DNA of 64,000 nt from Aliarcobacter sp017996075. Lineage in GTDB: Bacteria; Campylobacterota; Campylobacteria; Campylobacterales; Arcobacteraceae. Position 1 is the stretch's first letter. The number at the start of each line of letters is the position of its first letter. Below, in pieces: positions 17,982 to 26,438 of this stretch. The DNA lies in assembly GCF_051062515.1 (NCBI RefSeq), contig NZ_JAMXEK010000007.1, one strand, 5' to 3'. Made by a program: the position numbers and the translations under genes. Under the pieces are notes generated by a model. That model made no database searches, had not been told where the DNA came from, and saw only the letters and a program-made list of their open reading frames with translations.

Positions 17982-18115
17982 TCACAGATTAGCTTTTTAT
18001 GAATTCTTTTCTTTCTTAGCTGTTCGTTTTCTCGATATTGAAACTAAAGTTTCAAATCTCGTGCTCACATATTAGCTTTTTATGAATTCTTTTCTTTCTT
18101 AGCTGTTCGTTTTCT
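17982..18115. repeat. typA: Direct repeat of the typA 3' end
   Basis: The 45 bases at 18071-18115, covering the last 12 codons or so of typA, its stop and nine bases past it, are repeated exactly at 17988-18032. Including the preceding six bases, with one mismatch, the match is 51 bases (17982-18032 and 18065-18115). The offset is 83 bases. It looks like a partial tandem duplication. Confidence 0.9.
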
Positions 18116-19894
18116 AACTGTTGGGTCAAGTTCTCTTTTTCTTACACGAATAGAAACTGGAGTAACTTCAACAGACTCATCTTCTTCAATCCACTCTAAA
18201 GCATTTTCCAAAGACATAGTTCTTGGTGGAATAAGTTTAATAGCTTCATCAGCTCCTGAAGATCTTACATTTGATTGTTGTTTTCCTTTAATAGGATTAA
18301 CATCTAAATCATTATCTTTTGCATGTTGTCCAACAACCATACCAACATATACTTTATCTTGAGGTTTTATAAACATAACACCTCTATCTTGTAAGTTAAA
18401 AATTGAGTAAGCTAATGCTTCTCCATTTTCCATAGATACAAGTGCTCCATATTTTCTACTTTCAACTGTTCCACTATGTGGTCTAAACTCTAAGAATGAG
18501 TGATTCATAACACCCTCTCCTCTAGTTTCAGTTAAAAATTCTGTTCTAATTCCAATAAGTCCACGTGCTGGAATTTCAAACTCTAATCTTGTAGAACCTT
18601 CTCCCATTGGAACCATATTTGTCATAACAGCTTTTCTTTTTCCTAGTTTTTCAATAATAGCTCCACTATGCTCATCAGGAGTATCAATTACAAGATGCTC
18701 AAATGGCTCCATTTTAACACCATTTTCTTCTTTAATAATAACTTCAGGTCTTCCAATACAGAACTCAAAACCTTCTCTTCTCATATTCTCAGCTAAAATA
18801 GTAATTTGAAGTTCACCTCTTCCGTTTACTTTAAATTTACCTTCACCAATTTGCTCATAACTCATAGCAATATTAGTATTCATCTCAGCTTTTAATCTTT
18901 CATCAATTTTATTTGAAGTTACAAATTTACCTTCTGTTCCTGCAAGAGGAGAATCATTTACAGAAAAAGTTACACTCAAAGTTGGTTCTTCAATATGCAT
19001 AGGATCAAGTGGCATTGGGTTATTTGGATCACATAAGCTATCTCCAACATCAATTGTTTCAAACCCAGCAACAGCAACGATATCACCAGCACCAGCTGTT
19101 TTAATATCGAATCTTTCCATTCCCTTAAACCCAATAAGTTTTGATACTCTTCCTTTTAATTTTTCACCATCTGCTTTACATAACATTACTGTTTCACCGT
19201 GGCTTATTGTTCCATTGAAAATTCTAGCAATTCCTATTTTTCCAATAAAATTATCATAATCAAGAGTAAATACTTGAAGCTGTAAACCATTTTCATCAGC
19301 TCCTAAAGGTTTTGGAACTTCTTTTAAAATAGTGTCATATAGTGGTTTAAAATCCATATTTCCATCTGTTGCATCATATCTTGCAAGTCCATCTCTAGCC
19401 GCTGCATAGATAACTGGGAAATCTAATTGCTCTTCTGTTGCATCCATTTGCGCAAAAAGGTCAAAAACTTCATCAACAACTCTTTCAGGTTCTGCGGCTG
19501 GTTTATCTATTTTGTTTACTACAACTATTGGTCTATGCCCTAAAGATAGTGCTTTTTTAACAACAAACTTTGTTTGTGGCATTACACCTTCTTGTGCATC
19601 TACAAGAAGTAAAACAGAATCAACCATTTTTAAAACCCTCTCAACTTCTCCACCAAAATCGGCGTGTCCTGGAGTATCAATAATGTTAATTCTTACACCT
19701 TCATAATCAATAGCTGTATTTTTTGAAAGAATTGTAATTCCTCTTTCTTTCTCGATAGCATTACTATCCATAACTCTTTCATCTACATTTTGGTGAGCTG
19801 AAAATGTACCACTTTGTTTTAATAGTTGATCTACTAGCGTAGTTTTACCGTGGTCAACGTGTGCAATAACTGCAATATTTCTAATGTCTCTCAT
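18080..19894 (-). CDS. typA: Ribosome-associated GTPase TypA/BipA
   Basis: TypA is a translational GTPase of the EF-G family that binds ribosomes and helps stress and low-temperature growth. The 604-residue protein has the G1 loop AHVDHGKT (10-17), DTPGHADFGGEV (G3), NKID (G4), EF-G-like domains III and V, and the TypA-specific C-terminal domain ending in a basic tail. The length is normal. A 45-base copy of its 3' end lies beyond the stop codon. Confidence 0.96.
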   Translation of the reverse strand: MRDIRNIAVIAHVDHGKTTLVDQLLKQSGTFSAHQNVDERVMDSNAIEKERGITILSKNTAIDYEGVRINIIDTPGHADFGGEVERVLKMVDSVLLLVDAQEGVMPQTKFVVKKALSLGHRPIVVVNKIDKPAAEPERVVDEVFDLFAQMDATEEQLDFPVIYAAARDGLARYDATDGNMDFKPLYDTILKEVPKPLGADENGLQLQVFTLDYDNFIGKIGIARIFNGTISHGETVMLCKADGEKLKGRVSKLIGFKGMERFDIKTAGAGDIVAVAGFETIDVGDSLCDPNNPMPLDPMHIEEPTLSVTFSVNDSPLAGTEGKFVTSNKIDERLKAEMNTNIAMSYEQIGEGKFKVNGRGELQITILAENMRREGFEFCIGRPEVIIKEENGVKMEPFEHLVIDTPDEHSGAIIEKLGKRKAVMTNMVPMGEGSTRLEFEIPARGLIGIRTEFLTETRGEGVMNHSFLEFRPHSGTVESRKYGALVSMENGEALAYSIFNLQDRGVMFIKPQDKVYVGMVVGQHAKDNDLDVNPIKGKQQSNVRSSGADEAIKLIPPRTMSLENALEWIEEDESVEVTPVSIRVRKRELDPTVRKRTAKKEKNS

Positions 19895-20057
19895 ACTTCT
19901 TCTTTTTTTGTAAAATTTTCGCGGATTGTAGCTAAAAAAAACTTAAAAGCTTATAATAGCTTAAAATATGGTTAAGCAAACAGTAAATATTGAGTAAAAG
20001 TTTTTTTACCTTTTTATATTAAATTAATCTTATTTTGTTAATATTCGCAAAATATAG

Positions 20058-20072
20058 GTTTGCGGTGCAAAC
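20058..20072 (+). promoter_or_regulatory. Hairpin in the leader of yedE
   Basis: GTTTGC pairs with GCAAAC around GGT, followed at 20079 onward by CTTGA...TCAAG enclosing a T-rich stretch. It stands out in a T-rich, AT-rich leader 75 bases before the ATG of the selenium/sulfur transporter. Role unknown. Confidence 0.35.
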
Positions 20073-20146
20073 AGACAACTTGAAACTCTTTTTTTCATCT
20101 CAAGAATGTCATCAAAAAAATATTTTTTTATTGTCAAAGGACTTTT

Positions 20147-21340
20147 ATGGAGTTTTTACTTAACTTAAGAAAAACCCTTTCAAGATTTTGGTCACCAATT
20201 CCAGCAGTTATTGCTCTTGGAGTTTTAAGTGCTTACTATTTTGGAATTACAGGAACTTATTGGGCTGTTACAGGTGAATTTACTAGATGGGGTGGTCACT
20301 TTTTACAACTATTTGGAGTTGATGTTTCAACTTGGGGATATTATAAACTTATGAGTATAGAGGGCAATATCTTTACAAGAGTTGATGGTGTTATGATTAT
20401 TGGTATGTTTGCTGGATGTATAGCAGCTGCTTTTTGGGGAAATAATGTAAAGTTTAGATTACCTCTAAACAATATTAGAATTTATCAAGCCCTAATTGGT
20501 GGAATAATTGCGGGATTTGGAGCAAGACTTGGAATGGGTTGTAACTTAGCTAGTTTTTTTACAGGAATTCCTCAATTTAGTTTTCACGCTTGGGTATTTA
20601 CAGCATTTATGATGGTTGGAGTATATTTTGGTGTAAAAGTTGCTCTTAGCCCTTTTTTCCAATCAAAAATAAAGATGCAAAAAGTATCTTGTGCAAAACC
20701 ACTTGAGCACAATGAAGAAAAAGTTAAAAAGTTCTTTACTCTTGGAACATTTGTTTTTATTGCAATTATGCTTTGGGCTTTATATTTAATATTTTTCGCA
20801 AATAGCGTTAAACTTGGAATGGCTATGCTTTTTGGTGCTGCTTTTGGACTTATTATTGCAAAAGCACAAATATGTTTTACATCTGCATTTAGAGATATTT
20901 TTACAACTGGTAGAAGTGAGTTAGCAATTGCAATTATTATAGGAATGGCTGTTGCAACTTTGGGTGTATTTACATATTTAAATATGGGAGCTGCTCCAAA
21001 GATTTTTTGGACTGGACCAAATGTTGTTATTGGTGGATTACTTTTTGGATTTGGAATTGTAATTGCAGGTGGTTGTGAGTGTGGTTGGATGTATAGAGCT
21101 GTTGAAGGACAAGTTCATTTTTGGATTGTTGGAGTTGGAAATATTATTGGTGCAACTTTACTTGCATTTGTTTGGGATGATATATCTGAACCTTTAGCAA
21201 CTTCTTGGCCAAAAATAAATCTACTTGAAAGTTTTGGGCAATATGGCGGACTTGTAGCAAACTATGGATTACTATTCTTGTTTTTTATAGTAATTTTAGT
21301 TTTAGAGAAAAAATATTTAAGAAAATCAAGAAATAGATAA
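20147..21340 (+). CDS. yedE: YedE/YeeE family transporter (putative selenium or thiosulfate-related)
   Basis: The 397-residue protein has about ten transmembrane helices. It carries the paired YeeE/YedE repeat motifs: GFGARLGMGCNLASFFTGI, KAQICFTSAFRDI and IAGGCECGWMYRAVEG, with conserved cysteines that pass sulfur or selenium. YeeE transports thiosulfate in E. coli; the variant next to a TusA-like partner is commonly called YedE and proposed to import a selenium compound. The partner gene lies ten bases on. Substrate is inferred. ATG is preceded by AAAGGA. Confidence 0.87.
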   Translation: MEFLLNLRKTLSRFWSPIPAVIALGVLSAYYFGITGTYWAVTGEFTRWGGHFLQLFGVDVSTWGYYKLMSIEGNIFTRVDGVMIIGMFAGCIAAAFWGNNVKFRLPLNNIRIYQALIGGIIAGFGARLGMGCNLASFFTGIPQFSFHAWVFTAFMMVGVYFGVKVALSPFFQSKIKMQKVSCAKPLEHNEEKVKKFFTLGTFVFIAIMLWALYLIFFANSVKLGMAMLFGAAFGLIIAKAQICFTSAFRDIFTTGRSELAIAIIIGMAVATLGVFTYLNMGAAPKIFWTGPNVVIGGLLFGFGIVIAGGCECGWMYRAVEGQVHFWIVGVGNIIGATLLAFVWDDISEPLATSWPKINLLESFGQYGGLVANYGLLFLFFIVILVLEKKYLRKSRNR

Positions 21341-21350
21341 GGAAAAACTT

Positions 21351-21590
21351 ATGGAAAACAAAGAGATAATTCCAGATTATAGAATAGATATGCAAGGTGA
21401 GCCTTGTCCATATCCAGCAATCAATACTCTTGAAGCAATGAAAGAGTTAAATGATGGTGAGATTTTAGAGATAATTAGTGATTGTCCACAAAGTATAAAC
21501 AATATTCCAGTTGATGCAAAAAATCATGGATATAAAGTACTTTTAATAGATAGTGATGGACCAACTATTAGATATATAATTCAAAAATAA
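21351..21590 (+). CDS. TusA/YedF-like sulfurtransferase-type protein
   Basis: This 79-residue protein is a SirA/TusA-fold domain with the active-site motif GEPCPYPAINTLEAM (Cys19, Cys-Pro-x-Pro) and the ending pattern DCPQSINNIPVDAKNHGY. TusA-like proteins carry persulfide sulfur; next to YedE transporters they are thought to accept sulfur or selenium from the transporter. It lacks the C-terminal half of full-length YedF. Cotranscribed with yedE. Confidence 0.88.
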   Translation: MENKEIIPDYRIDMQGEPCPYPAINTLEAMKELNDGEILEIISDCPQSINNIPVDAKNHGYKVLLIDSDGPTIRYIIQK

Positions 21591-21611
21591 AAGTAGCATT
21601 TTGCTACTTTT
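21589..21611 (+). terminator. Terminator after the yedE operon
   Basis: AAAAGTAGCA pairs with TGCTACTTTT around TTT, starting inside the stop codon of the TusA-like gene. The T-run is part of the stem. Confidence 0.7.
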
Positions 21612-21696
21612 AAATCTTGACACTTTCTTGACATTTTATTATGGATTTATTAATTATTAAAGGATACTATTTCATAAATTATCGCAAGGATTTTTC

Positions 21697-23304
21697 GTGT
21701 TAAGACTTTCTCAAAATAGGCTAATAGTACTTAGTTCTATATTTTTGACTCTATTTTACAATTATAAATTTTTTAAAGAACTTATTCTTACATATGGATT
21801 TATAACTTCTAATATTTTTTATTTTTTATCTGTAACTGTTGTATTAACTCTTTTAATTATATTTTTATTAACTCTGTTTAGTTCAAAATATACAACAAAA
21901 CCTATATTAATTACTATTTTTACAATATCTGCATTTACTGCATATTTTATGGATAGCTATAGTATTGTTATTGATTCAGAGATGATTAGAAATAGTTTGC
22001 AAACAAGCATGAAAGAGTCAGTTGATTTATTTAGTTTTAGATTGGTTCTTTATGTTGTTTTTTTAGCAATTATTCCCTCTTATATTGTATATACAACTAA
22101 AATAAATTATAAATCATTAAAAGGTGAAATAGTTTCAAAATTAAAAACTATAATATTGTCTTTAGTTATTATCTTTATAATAATTTTTAGTTTTTCTAAA
22201 TTCTACACATCTTTTTTTAGAGAACATAAACCTCTAAGATACAATATAAATCCAATTTATTGGATATATAGCATTGGAAATTATGTTAATAAAACTTTAG
22301 ATACAGCACCAAGCGAAATTAAAGATATTGGTTTAGATTCTAAAGTAGTTGAAGATGAAGATGAACCTAAAGAGTTGATTATTTTAGTTATAGGAGAGAC
22401 TGCAAGAGCAGATAGATTTTCATTAAATGGTTATGAGAAAGAGACAAATCCTCTATTAAAACAAGAAGAACTTGTAAGCTTTACAAATATGAGTTCTTGT
22501 GGAACTTCAACAGCTCATTCAGTTCCTTGTATGTTCTCTATCTTTCCAAAAGATGACTACAGTTATAAAAAAGGTGCTGGTACAAAAAATGTTTTAGATG
22601 TTTTAAATAATACTCAAGATGTTGCAATTTTATGGAGAGATAATAACTCTGATTCAAAAGGGGTAGCACTTAGAGTTGATTATGAAGATTATCAAAAACC
22701 TGATAAAAATTCTATTTGCGATGATGAGTGTAGAGATGAGGGAATGTTGGTTGGTCTTGAAGATTATGTAGAAAAAAACAAAGGTAGAGATATTTTAATT
22801 GTTCTTCATCAAATGGGAAATCACGGTCCTGCTTATTATAAAAGATATCCAAAAGAGTTTGAAAAATTTACACCTGTATGCAAAACAAACCAGCTAGAAA
22901 ATTGTACGCAAGAAGAGATAAGTAATGCATATGATAATGCAATTTTATATACTGATTATTTTTTATCAAAAGCTATAAATTTTTTAAAAAAATATTCAAA
23001 AACTCATGAGGCAGGATTGTTATATGTATCTGATCATGGTGAGAGTTTAGGAGAAAATGGAATATATCTTCATGGTATGCCTTATGCAATAGCTCCAAAA
23101 GCACAAACACATGTTGCTTCTTTAATTTGGTTAGATAATGGACAAATGAGTCATGAATACGACAGAAGTAAAATAAAACAAAACAAAGATAAAGAGTACT
23201 CACATGATAACTTATTTAGTACTCTTTTGGGACTTTTTGAAGTAAAAACAGAAGTATATAAAAAAGAGTTAGATATATTAAATGAAGCTAGAAAAGAGCA
23301 CTAA
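21697..23304 (+). CDS. eptA: Phosphoethanolamine transferase (EptA family)
   Basis: EptA moves phosphoethanolamine from phosphatidylethanolamine to lipid A, lowering surface charge and giving polymyxin resistance. The 535-residue protein has about five N-terminal membrane helices (to residue 170) and a periplasmic alkaline-phosphatase-fold domain: GETARADR (233-240, metal), SSCGTSTA with nucleophile Thr270, HQMGNHG (371-377) and SDHGESLGE with Asp446-His447. The start is GTG 21697 with AAGGA upstream. It overlaps the PAP2 gene by 23 bases in another frame, which in turn overlaps dgkA, so the three form one operon. In other bacteria mcr-type eptA genes travel with pap2 or dgkA. Confidence 0.93.
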   Translation: MLRLSQNRLIVLSSIFLTLFYNYKFFKELILTYGFITSNIFYFLSVTVVLTLLIIFLLTLFSSKYTTKPILITIFTISAFTAYFMDSYSIVIDSEMIRNSLQTSMKESVDLFSFRLVLYVVFLAIIPSYIVYTTKINYKSLKGEIVSKLKTIILSLVIIFIIIFSFSKFYTSFFREHKPLRYNINPIYWIYSIGNYVNKTLDTAPSEIKDIGLDSKVVEDEDEPKELIILVIGETARADRFSLNGYEKETNPLLKQEELVSFTNMSSCGTSTAHSVPCMFSIFPKDDYSYKKGAGTKNVLDVLNNTQDVAILWRDNNSDSKGVALRVDYEDYQKPDKNSICDDECRDEGMLVGLEDYVEKNKGRDILIVLHQMGNHGPAYYKRYPKEFEKFTPVCKTNQLENCTQEEISNAYDNAILYTDYFLSKAINFLKKYSKTHEAGLLYVSDHGESLGENGIYLHGMPYAIAPKAQTHVASLIWLDNGQMSHEYDRSKIKQNKDKEYSHDNLFSTLLGLFEVKTEVYKKELDILNEARKEH

Positions 23305-23986
23305 ACAAATTATATTTACAGCCTTTTTACTTTTGGCTGTAATTTTAATATTTCAATTTACAGATTTTGATATAGAATTTCAATCTATTTTTTATAATTT
23401 TGAAACAAAATCTTGGATTTTATCAAAAGATAATTATTTAGCAGATTTGATTTTTTATAGTGGATTTAAAAAAATATTTATAATATTTGCATCTATTATT
23501 TTACTTCTATCAATTTTATCTTTTTTTAAAAGAATTAAAATATTAGAAAAGTACAAAAAAGGCTTATTAATAGTATGTTTAAGTACTATTTTAGTACCTT
23601 CTTTGGCTTCTCTAAAAAGTGTTACAAATGTTCCTTGTCCCATAAATATTATAGAATTTGGGGGAGATTCAATTGATGTAAAAATTCTTGAATCATATCC
23701 AAAAGATTATATTCAAGAAAAAAAACAAAGATGTTGGCCAGCTGGTCATGCAACAATGGGTTTTTCTTTGATGGCTCTATATTTTTTATTTAAAAAACCT
23801 AGAAATCAAAAAATTGCTCTAGCTTTTGGTGTAACAGTAGGTGTATTAACAGGAGGATATAAAATATTAATTGGTGACCACTTTTTAAGTCATACATTAG
23901 TTACTATGATATTAGCTTGGTTAGTAATTTTGATTATTCATAAATTAATAGTAAAGGAAAACTTTGAGAAATCAACCAAAATATAA
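23282..23986 (+). CDS. PAP2 family phosphatase, EptA-linked
   Basis: The 234-residue membrane protein has about five to six hydrophobic segments and PAP2 motifs: a KSVTNVPCP segment replacing motif 1 (Lys in place, the Arg-Pro part altered), WPAGHATMG (motif 2) and GDHFLSHT (motif 3, with the catalytic histidine). Lipid phosphate phosphatases of this kind act on undecaprenyl or phosphatidate phosphates, or on lipid A. It overlaps eptA at the start and dgkA at the end. The altered motif 1 may mean a specialised substrate. No signal peptide. Confidence 0.85.
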   Translation: MKLEKSTKQIIFTAFLLLAVILIFQFTDFDIEFQSIFYNFETKSWILSKDNYLADLIFYSGFKKIFIIFASIILLLSILSFFKRIKILEKYKKGLLIVCLSTILVPSLASLKSVTNVPCPINIIEFGGDSIDVKILESYPKDYIQEKKQRCWPAGHATMGFSLMALYFLFKKPRNQKIALAFGVTVGVLTGGYKILIGDHFLSHTLVTMILAWLVILIIHKLIVKENFEKSTKI

Positions 23987-24326
23987 CTTTTTTAAAAACA
24001 CATCTTATGCATTAAAAGGTTTAATTGACTTAATAAAAAATGAAACTTCATTTAAAATTGAGCTAATAGTAACAATTATTCTAATTCCTGTAATTATTTT
24101 TATTGATACAAACTTAACAAATAAAGCTATTTTATTTATAACTTTAATGGGAATGATTTTAGCTGAAGCTATAAATAGTGCAATAGAAAGAGTTGTTGAT
24201 TTAGTAACTCTTGAACACCATCATATGGCTGGTCGAGCAAAAGATGTCGGAAGTACTATTGTATTTATTAGTATATCTATTTTTGTAATTACATGGGTAA
24301 TTATATTATTTGATATTTGTAAATAA
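23964..24326 (+). CDS. dgkA: Diacylglycerol kinase DgkA
   Basis: DgkA phosphorylates diacylglycerol to phosphatidate at the inner membrane. The 120-residue protein matches the usual size, with an N-terminal amphipathic helix, three membrane helices and EAINSAIERVVDL, the family signature with the catalytic glutamate. The start is a TTG at 23964 preceded by AAAGGAAAAC. It uses the diacylglycerol released by EptA (family knowledge), so its place in the operon makes biochemical sense. Confidence 0.93.
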   Translation: MRNQPKYNFFKNTSYALKGLIDLIKNETSFKIELIVTIILIPVIIFIDTNLTNKAILFITLMGMILAEAINSAIERVVDLVTLEHHHMAGRAKDVGSTIVFISISIFVITWVIILFDICK

Positions 24327-24402
24327 ATTGTCAAGTAAAAAAACATAATATCTTTAAACTATTCTTTTACAATTCTAATAATAAAATATTTAGGAGTAAA
24401 TT

Positions 24403-24804
24403 ATGAAAGCATTTTTCATAGCAACTTTGCTTGCAACTTTAAGTTTTAGTGCTACGGTTGATGATTTTTTAGAGTCCTTAAAACAAGAAGTTTTAAAAAT
24501 AGATTCATCTTTTAAAGGTTTCGATTATAAAAGAGGTGAAGAGATCTTTTTATCAAAACATGTTGGAAAGAAAGGTGAATTAATCTCTTGTGCATCTTGT
24601 CATGGTACAAATTTATACGAAGCAAATCAAAATTATTTTACAGGTAAAACAATAGATGCTCTTTCTCCAAAAGCAAATCCAAACAGATTTACAAATAAAG
24701 CAGAGATTGAAAAATGGTTAAAAAGAAATTTCAATGATGTTTATAATCGTGAAGGAACTGCACTTGAAAAAGGTGATGTAATTACTTACATCATAAATAA
24801 ATAA
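24403..24804 (+). CDS. SHP-type cytochrome c (DUF1924)
   Basis: The 133-residue protein has a signal peptide (1-16) and one haem site, CASCH at residues 63-67, followed by a short helix-rich domain in which a distal ligand is often an Asn (sphaeroides haem protein, SHP). In Rhodobacter sphaeroides SHP, a diheme DHC and a cytochrome b561 are coded together; the same order is seen here. SHP binds small ligands such as oxygen when reduced. Function of the system remains uncertain. Confidence 0.85.
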   Translation: MKAFFIATLLATLSFSATVDDFLESLKQEVLKIDSSFKGFDYKRGEEIFLSKHVGKKGELISCASCHGTNLYEANQNYFTGKTIDALSPKANPNRFTNKAEIEKWLKRNFNDVYNREGTALEKGDVITYIINK

Positions 24805-24816
24805 AAGGAGCGAACA

Positions 24817-25320
24817 ATGAAAAAAATAATCCTTTTAGGACTTACTAGCTCTTTCTTATTTGCTGGAGGAATGAGCGTATCTGTTAAACCAGTTGATAAT
24901 ACAATTTACGAAAAAGAGTGTGGTAGTTGCCATTTTGCATATCCAGCAGGACTACTTCCTACTAACTCTTGGAATAAAATGATGTCAAATTTAAGTGACC
25001 ACTTTGGTGATGATGCAACTGTAGATGAGAAAACTTTTCAAACTCTATCAAGCTATTTAAATGAAAATAGTGCTGAAAAAAGTATGCAATATAAAAGAAG
25101 TAGAAAAATAGTTGAGAATTTAAATGGCACTATTCCAGATTCTATTTCAAAAATGCCTTATATGAAAAAGAAACATCGAGATATAAAAGAACATTTAATT
25201 ACTCAAAAAGAGGTTAAAGGTATGTTTAACTGTACAGCTTGTCATCAAAATGCTAAAAAAGGTATATTTAGTGATGATGATGTAAAAATTCCAAATTATG
25301 GAAGATGGGAGAAAAATTAA
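24817..25320 (+). CDS. Periplasmic diheme cytochrome c (DHC-like)
   Basis: The 167-residue protein has a signal peptide (to about residue 17) and two haem c sites, CGSCH (35-39) and CTACH (139-143). The region between them is helical, with WNKMMSNLSDHFGDDATVDEKT, shared with the fused domain in the next gene. DHC passes electrons to SHP in the known Rhodobacter system. It lies 12 bases after the SHP gene with a good AAAGGAGCG ribosome site. Confidence 0.9.
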   Translation: MKKIILLGLTSSFLFAGGMSVSVKPVDNTIYEKECGSCHFAYPAGLLPTNSWNKMMSNLSDHFGDDATVDEKTFQTLSSYLNENSAEKSMQYKRSRKIVENLNGTIPDSISKMPYMKKKHRDIKEHLITQKEVKGMFNCTACHQNAKKGIFSDDDVKIPNYGRWEKN

Positions 25321-25321
25321 T

Positions 25322-26095
25322 ATGAAAAAATCATATATTTGGTCATTACCAACAAGAGTTTTTCATCTCTTGTTTGCTCTGTTTATTCTAATTGCTTTCT
25401 TAACAGACGATGATAAACTTCTAAAATTTCATGCAATTGCTGGTTACTCTATTTTGATTTTATTATTTTTTAGAGTTTATTGGGGATATTTTGGTCCAAA
25501 ATACTCTTTATTTAGAGATTTTCCAGCAAATAAGAGTGAAGCTAAAGAGTTTTTTAAAAATATCTTCGATGATAAACAAAAATACATAGGTCACAATCCA
25601 TTAGCTTCTTATGTGATGATAGCTATGCTAATTGTTACTTTTATTGTAATTGTTACAGGTGTATTAGCTTATGGAATACAAGAAGGAAAGGGATTAGCAT
25701 CTTTTTTAAATGACTCTTTTTTTAAAAATATGAAACTTTTTAAAGAGATTCATGAATTTTTTGCAAATTTTCTTATTTTTTTAATTATTGCACATTTAGC
25801 TGGAATTGCTGTTGATAGATTACTTCATAAAAAGCATGAAACTCTAAACTCTATAGCAACTGGATATAAAATGACTGATGAAGATGAGAGTATAAAACTA
25901 TCATTTTTTCAAAAACTATTTGCTATTTTTATGTTTGTAGCTTTTATAGCTTTTTTGATTTTTAATATTTATAAACCAGATAATAGTTTAGTTGCTTCAA
26001 AATTTGAGCCAATTGATTATAAAACACAAAATATAGCTTTTGTAAACGAGTGTGGAAGTTGCCATACTCTTTATCCCACCAAATCTATTGCCTAA
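25322..26095 (+). CDS. Cytochrome b561-type membrane protein with truncated diheme domain (frameshifted)
   Basis: From ATG 25322 the protein has four to five membrane helices with candidate haem b ligands His15, His37, His144 and His158. After the last helix it enters a diheme domain like that of the upstream DHC gene, reaching CGSCHTLYP (haem site at residues 244-248), then ends after a few out-of-frame residues (TKSIA). The remainder of the domain continues in another frame to 26438. Removing one C from the CCC run in ctttatccc (around 26078-26081) would restore TYPPNLLPKKSW. I chose this ATG over one at 25298 because GGGAG precedes it and it starts just after the DHC stop. Confidence 0.8.
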   Translation: MKKSYIWSLPTRVFHLLFALFILIAFLTDDDKLLKFHAIAGYSILILLFFRVYWGYFGPKYSLFRDFPANKSEAKEFFKNIFDDKQKYIGHNPLASYVMIAMLIVTFIVIVTGVLAYGIQEGKGLASFLNDSFFKNMKLFKEIHEFFANFLIFLIIAHLAGIAVDRLLHKKHETLNSIATGYKMTDEDESIKLSFFQKLFAIFMFVAFIAFLIFNIYKPDNSLVASKFEPIDYKTQNIAFVNECGSCHTLYPTKSIA

Positions 26096-26438
26096 AAAAT
26101 CTTGGGAATTAATTATGGGTGATTTGGAAAATCATTTTGGTGATGATGCCAGTTTAGATGAAAAAACAAATCAAGATATTTTAACTTTTTTATTAAAAAA
26201 TAGTGCAGAAACTTCAACTACTAAAGATAGTTGGAATTTTCTAAATTCAATAGGCGATAAAGATATAATTGCTTTATCAAAAACATCTTATTGGGAAAGA
26301 AAACACAAAAAAATTCCAAAAGATGTTTTCAAAAATGAAAAAGTAAAAAGTGTTGCAAACTGTAAAGCTTGTCATAGTGATATAGAAAAAGGATTAATCG
26401 AAAATGAAAATATTAAAGATATTTCTGATTTTATGTAG
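26052..26438 (+). pseudogene. Rest of the diheme cytochrome domain, out of frame with the cytochrome b gene
   Basis: The frame covering this stretch reads PPNLLPKKSWELIMGDLENHFGDDASLDEKT, then CKACH (second haem site), aligning along its length with the independent DHC protein upstream (for instance LLPTNSWNKMMSNLSDHFGDDATVDEKT). It therefore belongs to the C-terminal half of the fused cytochrome b-diheme protein. The apparent ATG at 26052 lies inside the upstream haem site in another frame and is not a believable start. Overlaps the start of the next gene. Confidence 0.75.

Larger units (their letters stand above)
17713..18079. other. Intergenic region between sorA and typA: large inverted repeat and a duplicated typA end
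   Basis: No gene is supported here. From the sorA side it holds an 18-base perfect inverted repeat (17843-17860 with 17882-17899), a hairpin ATAATTGGAAC/GTTCCAATTAT with loop AAAA (17951-17976), a second copy of the last 45 bases around the typA stop (17988-18032) and a small palindrome TTGAAACT/AGTTTCAA (around 18037-18055). The region is the 5' flank of sorA and the 3' flank of typA. Confidence 0.6.

Noticed and set aside
17982..18115. Direct repeat considered as a CRISPR-like array
   Set aside because: Only two copies exist, one of them is the end of typA, and no cas genes are present.
20147..21590. Possibility of a selenocysteine gene beside YedE/YedF
   Set aside because: No in-frame TGA within a recognised selenoprotein was seen, and no SECIS-like element is evident.
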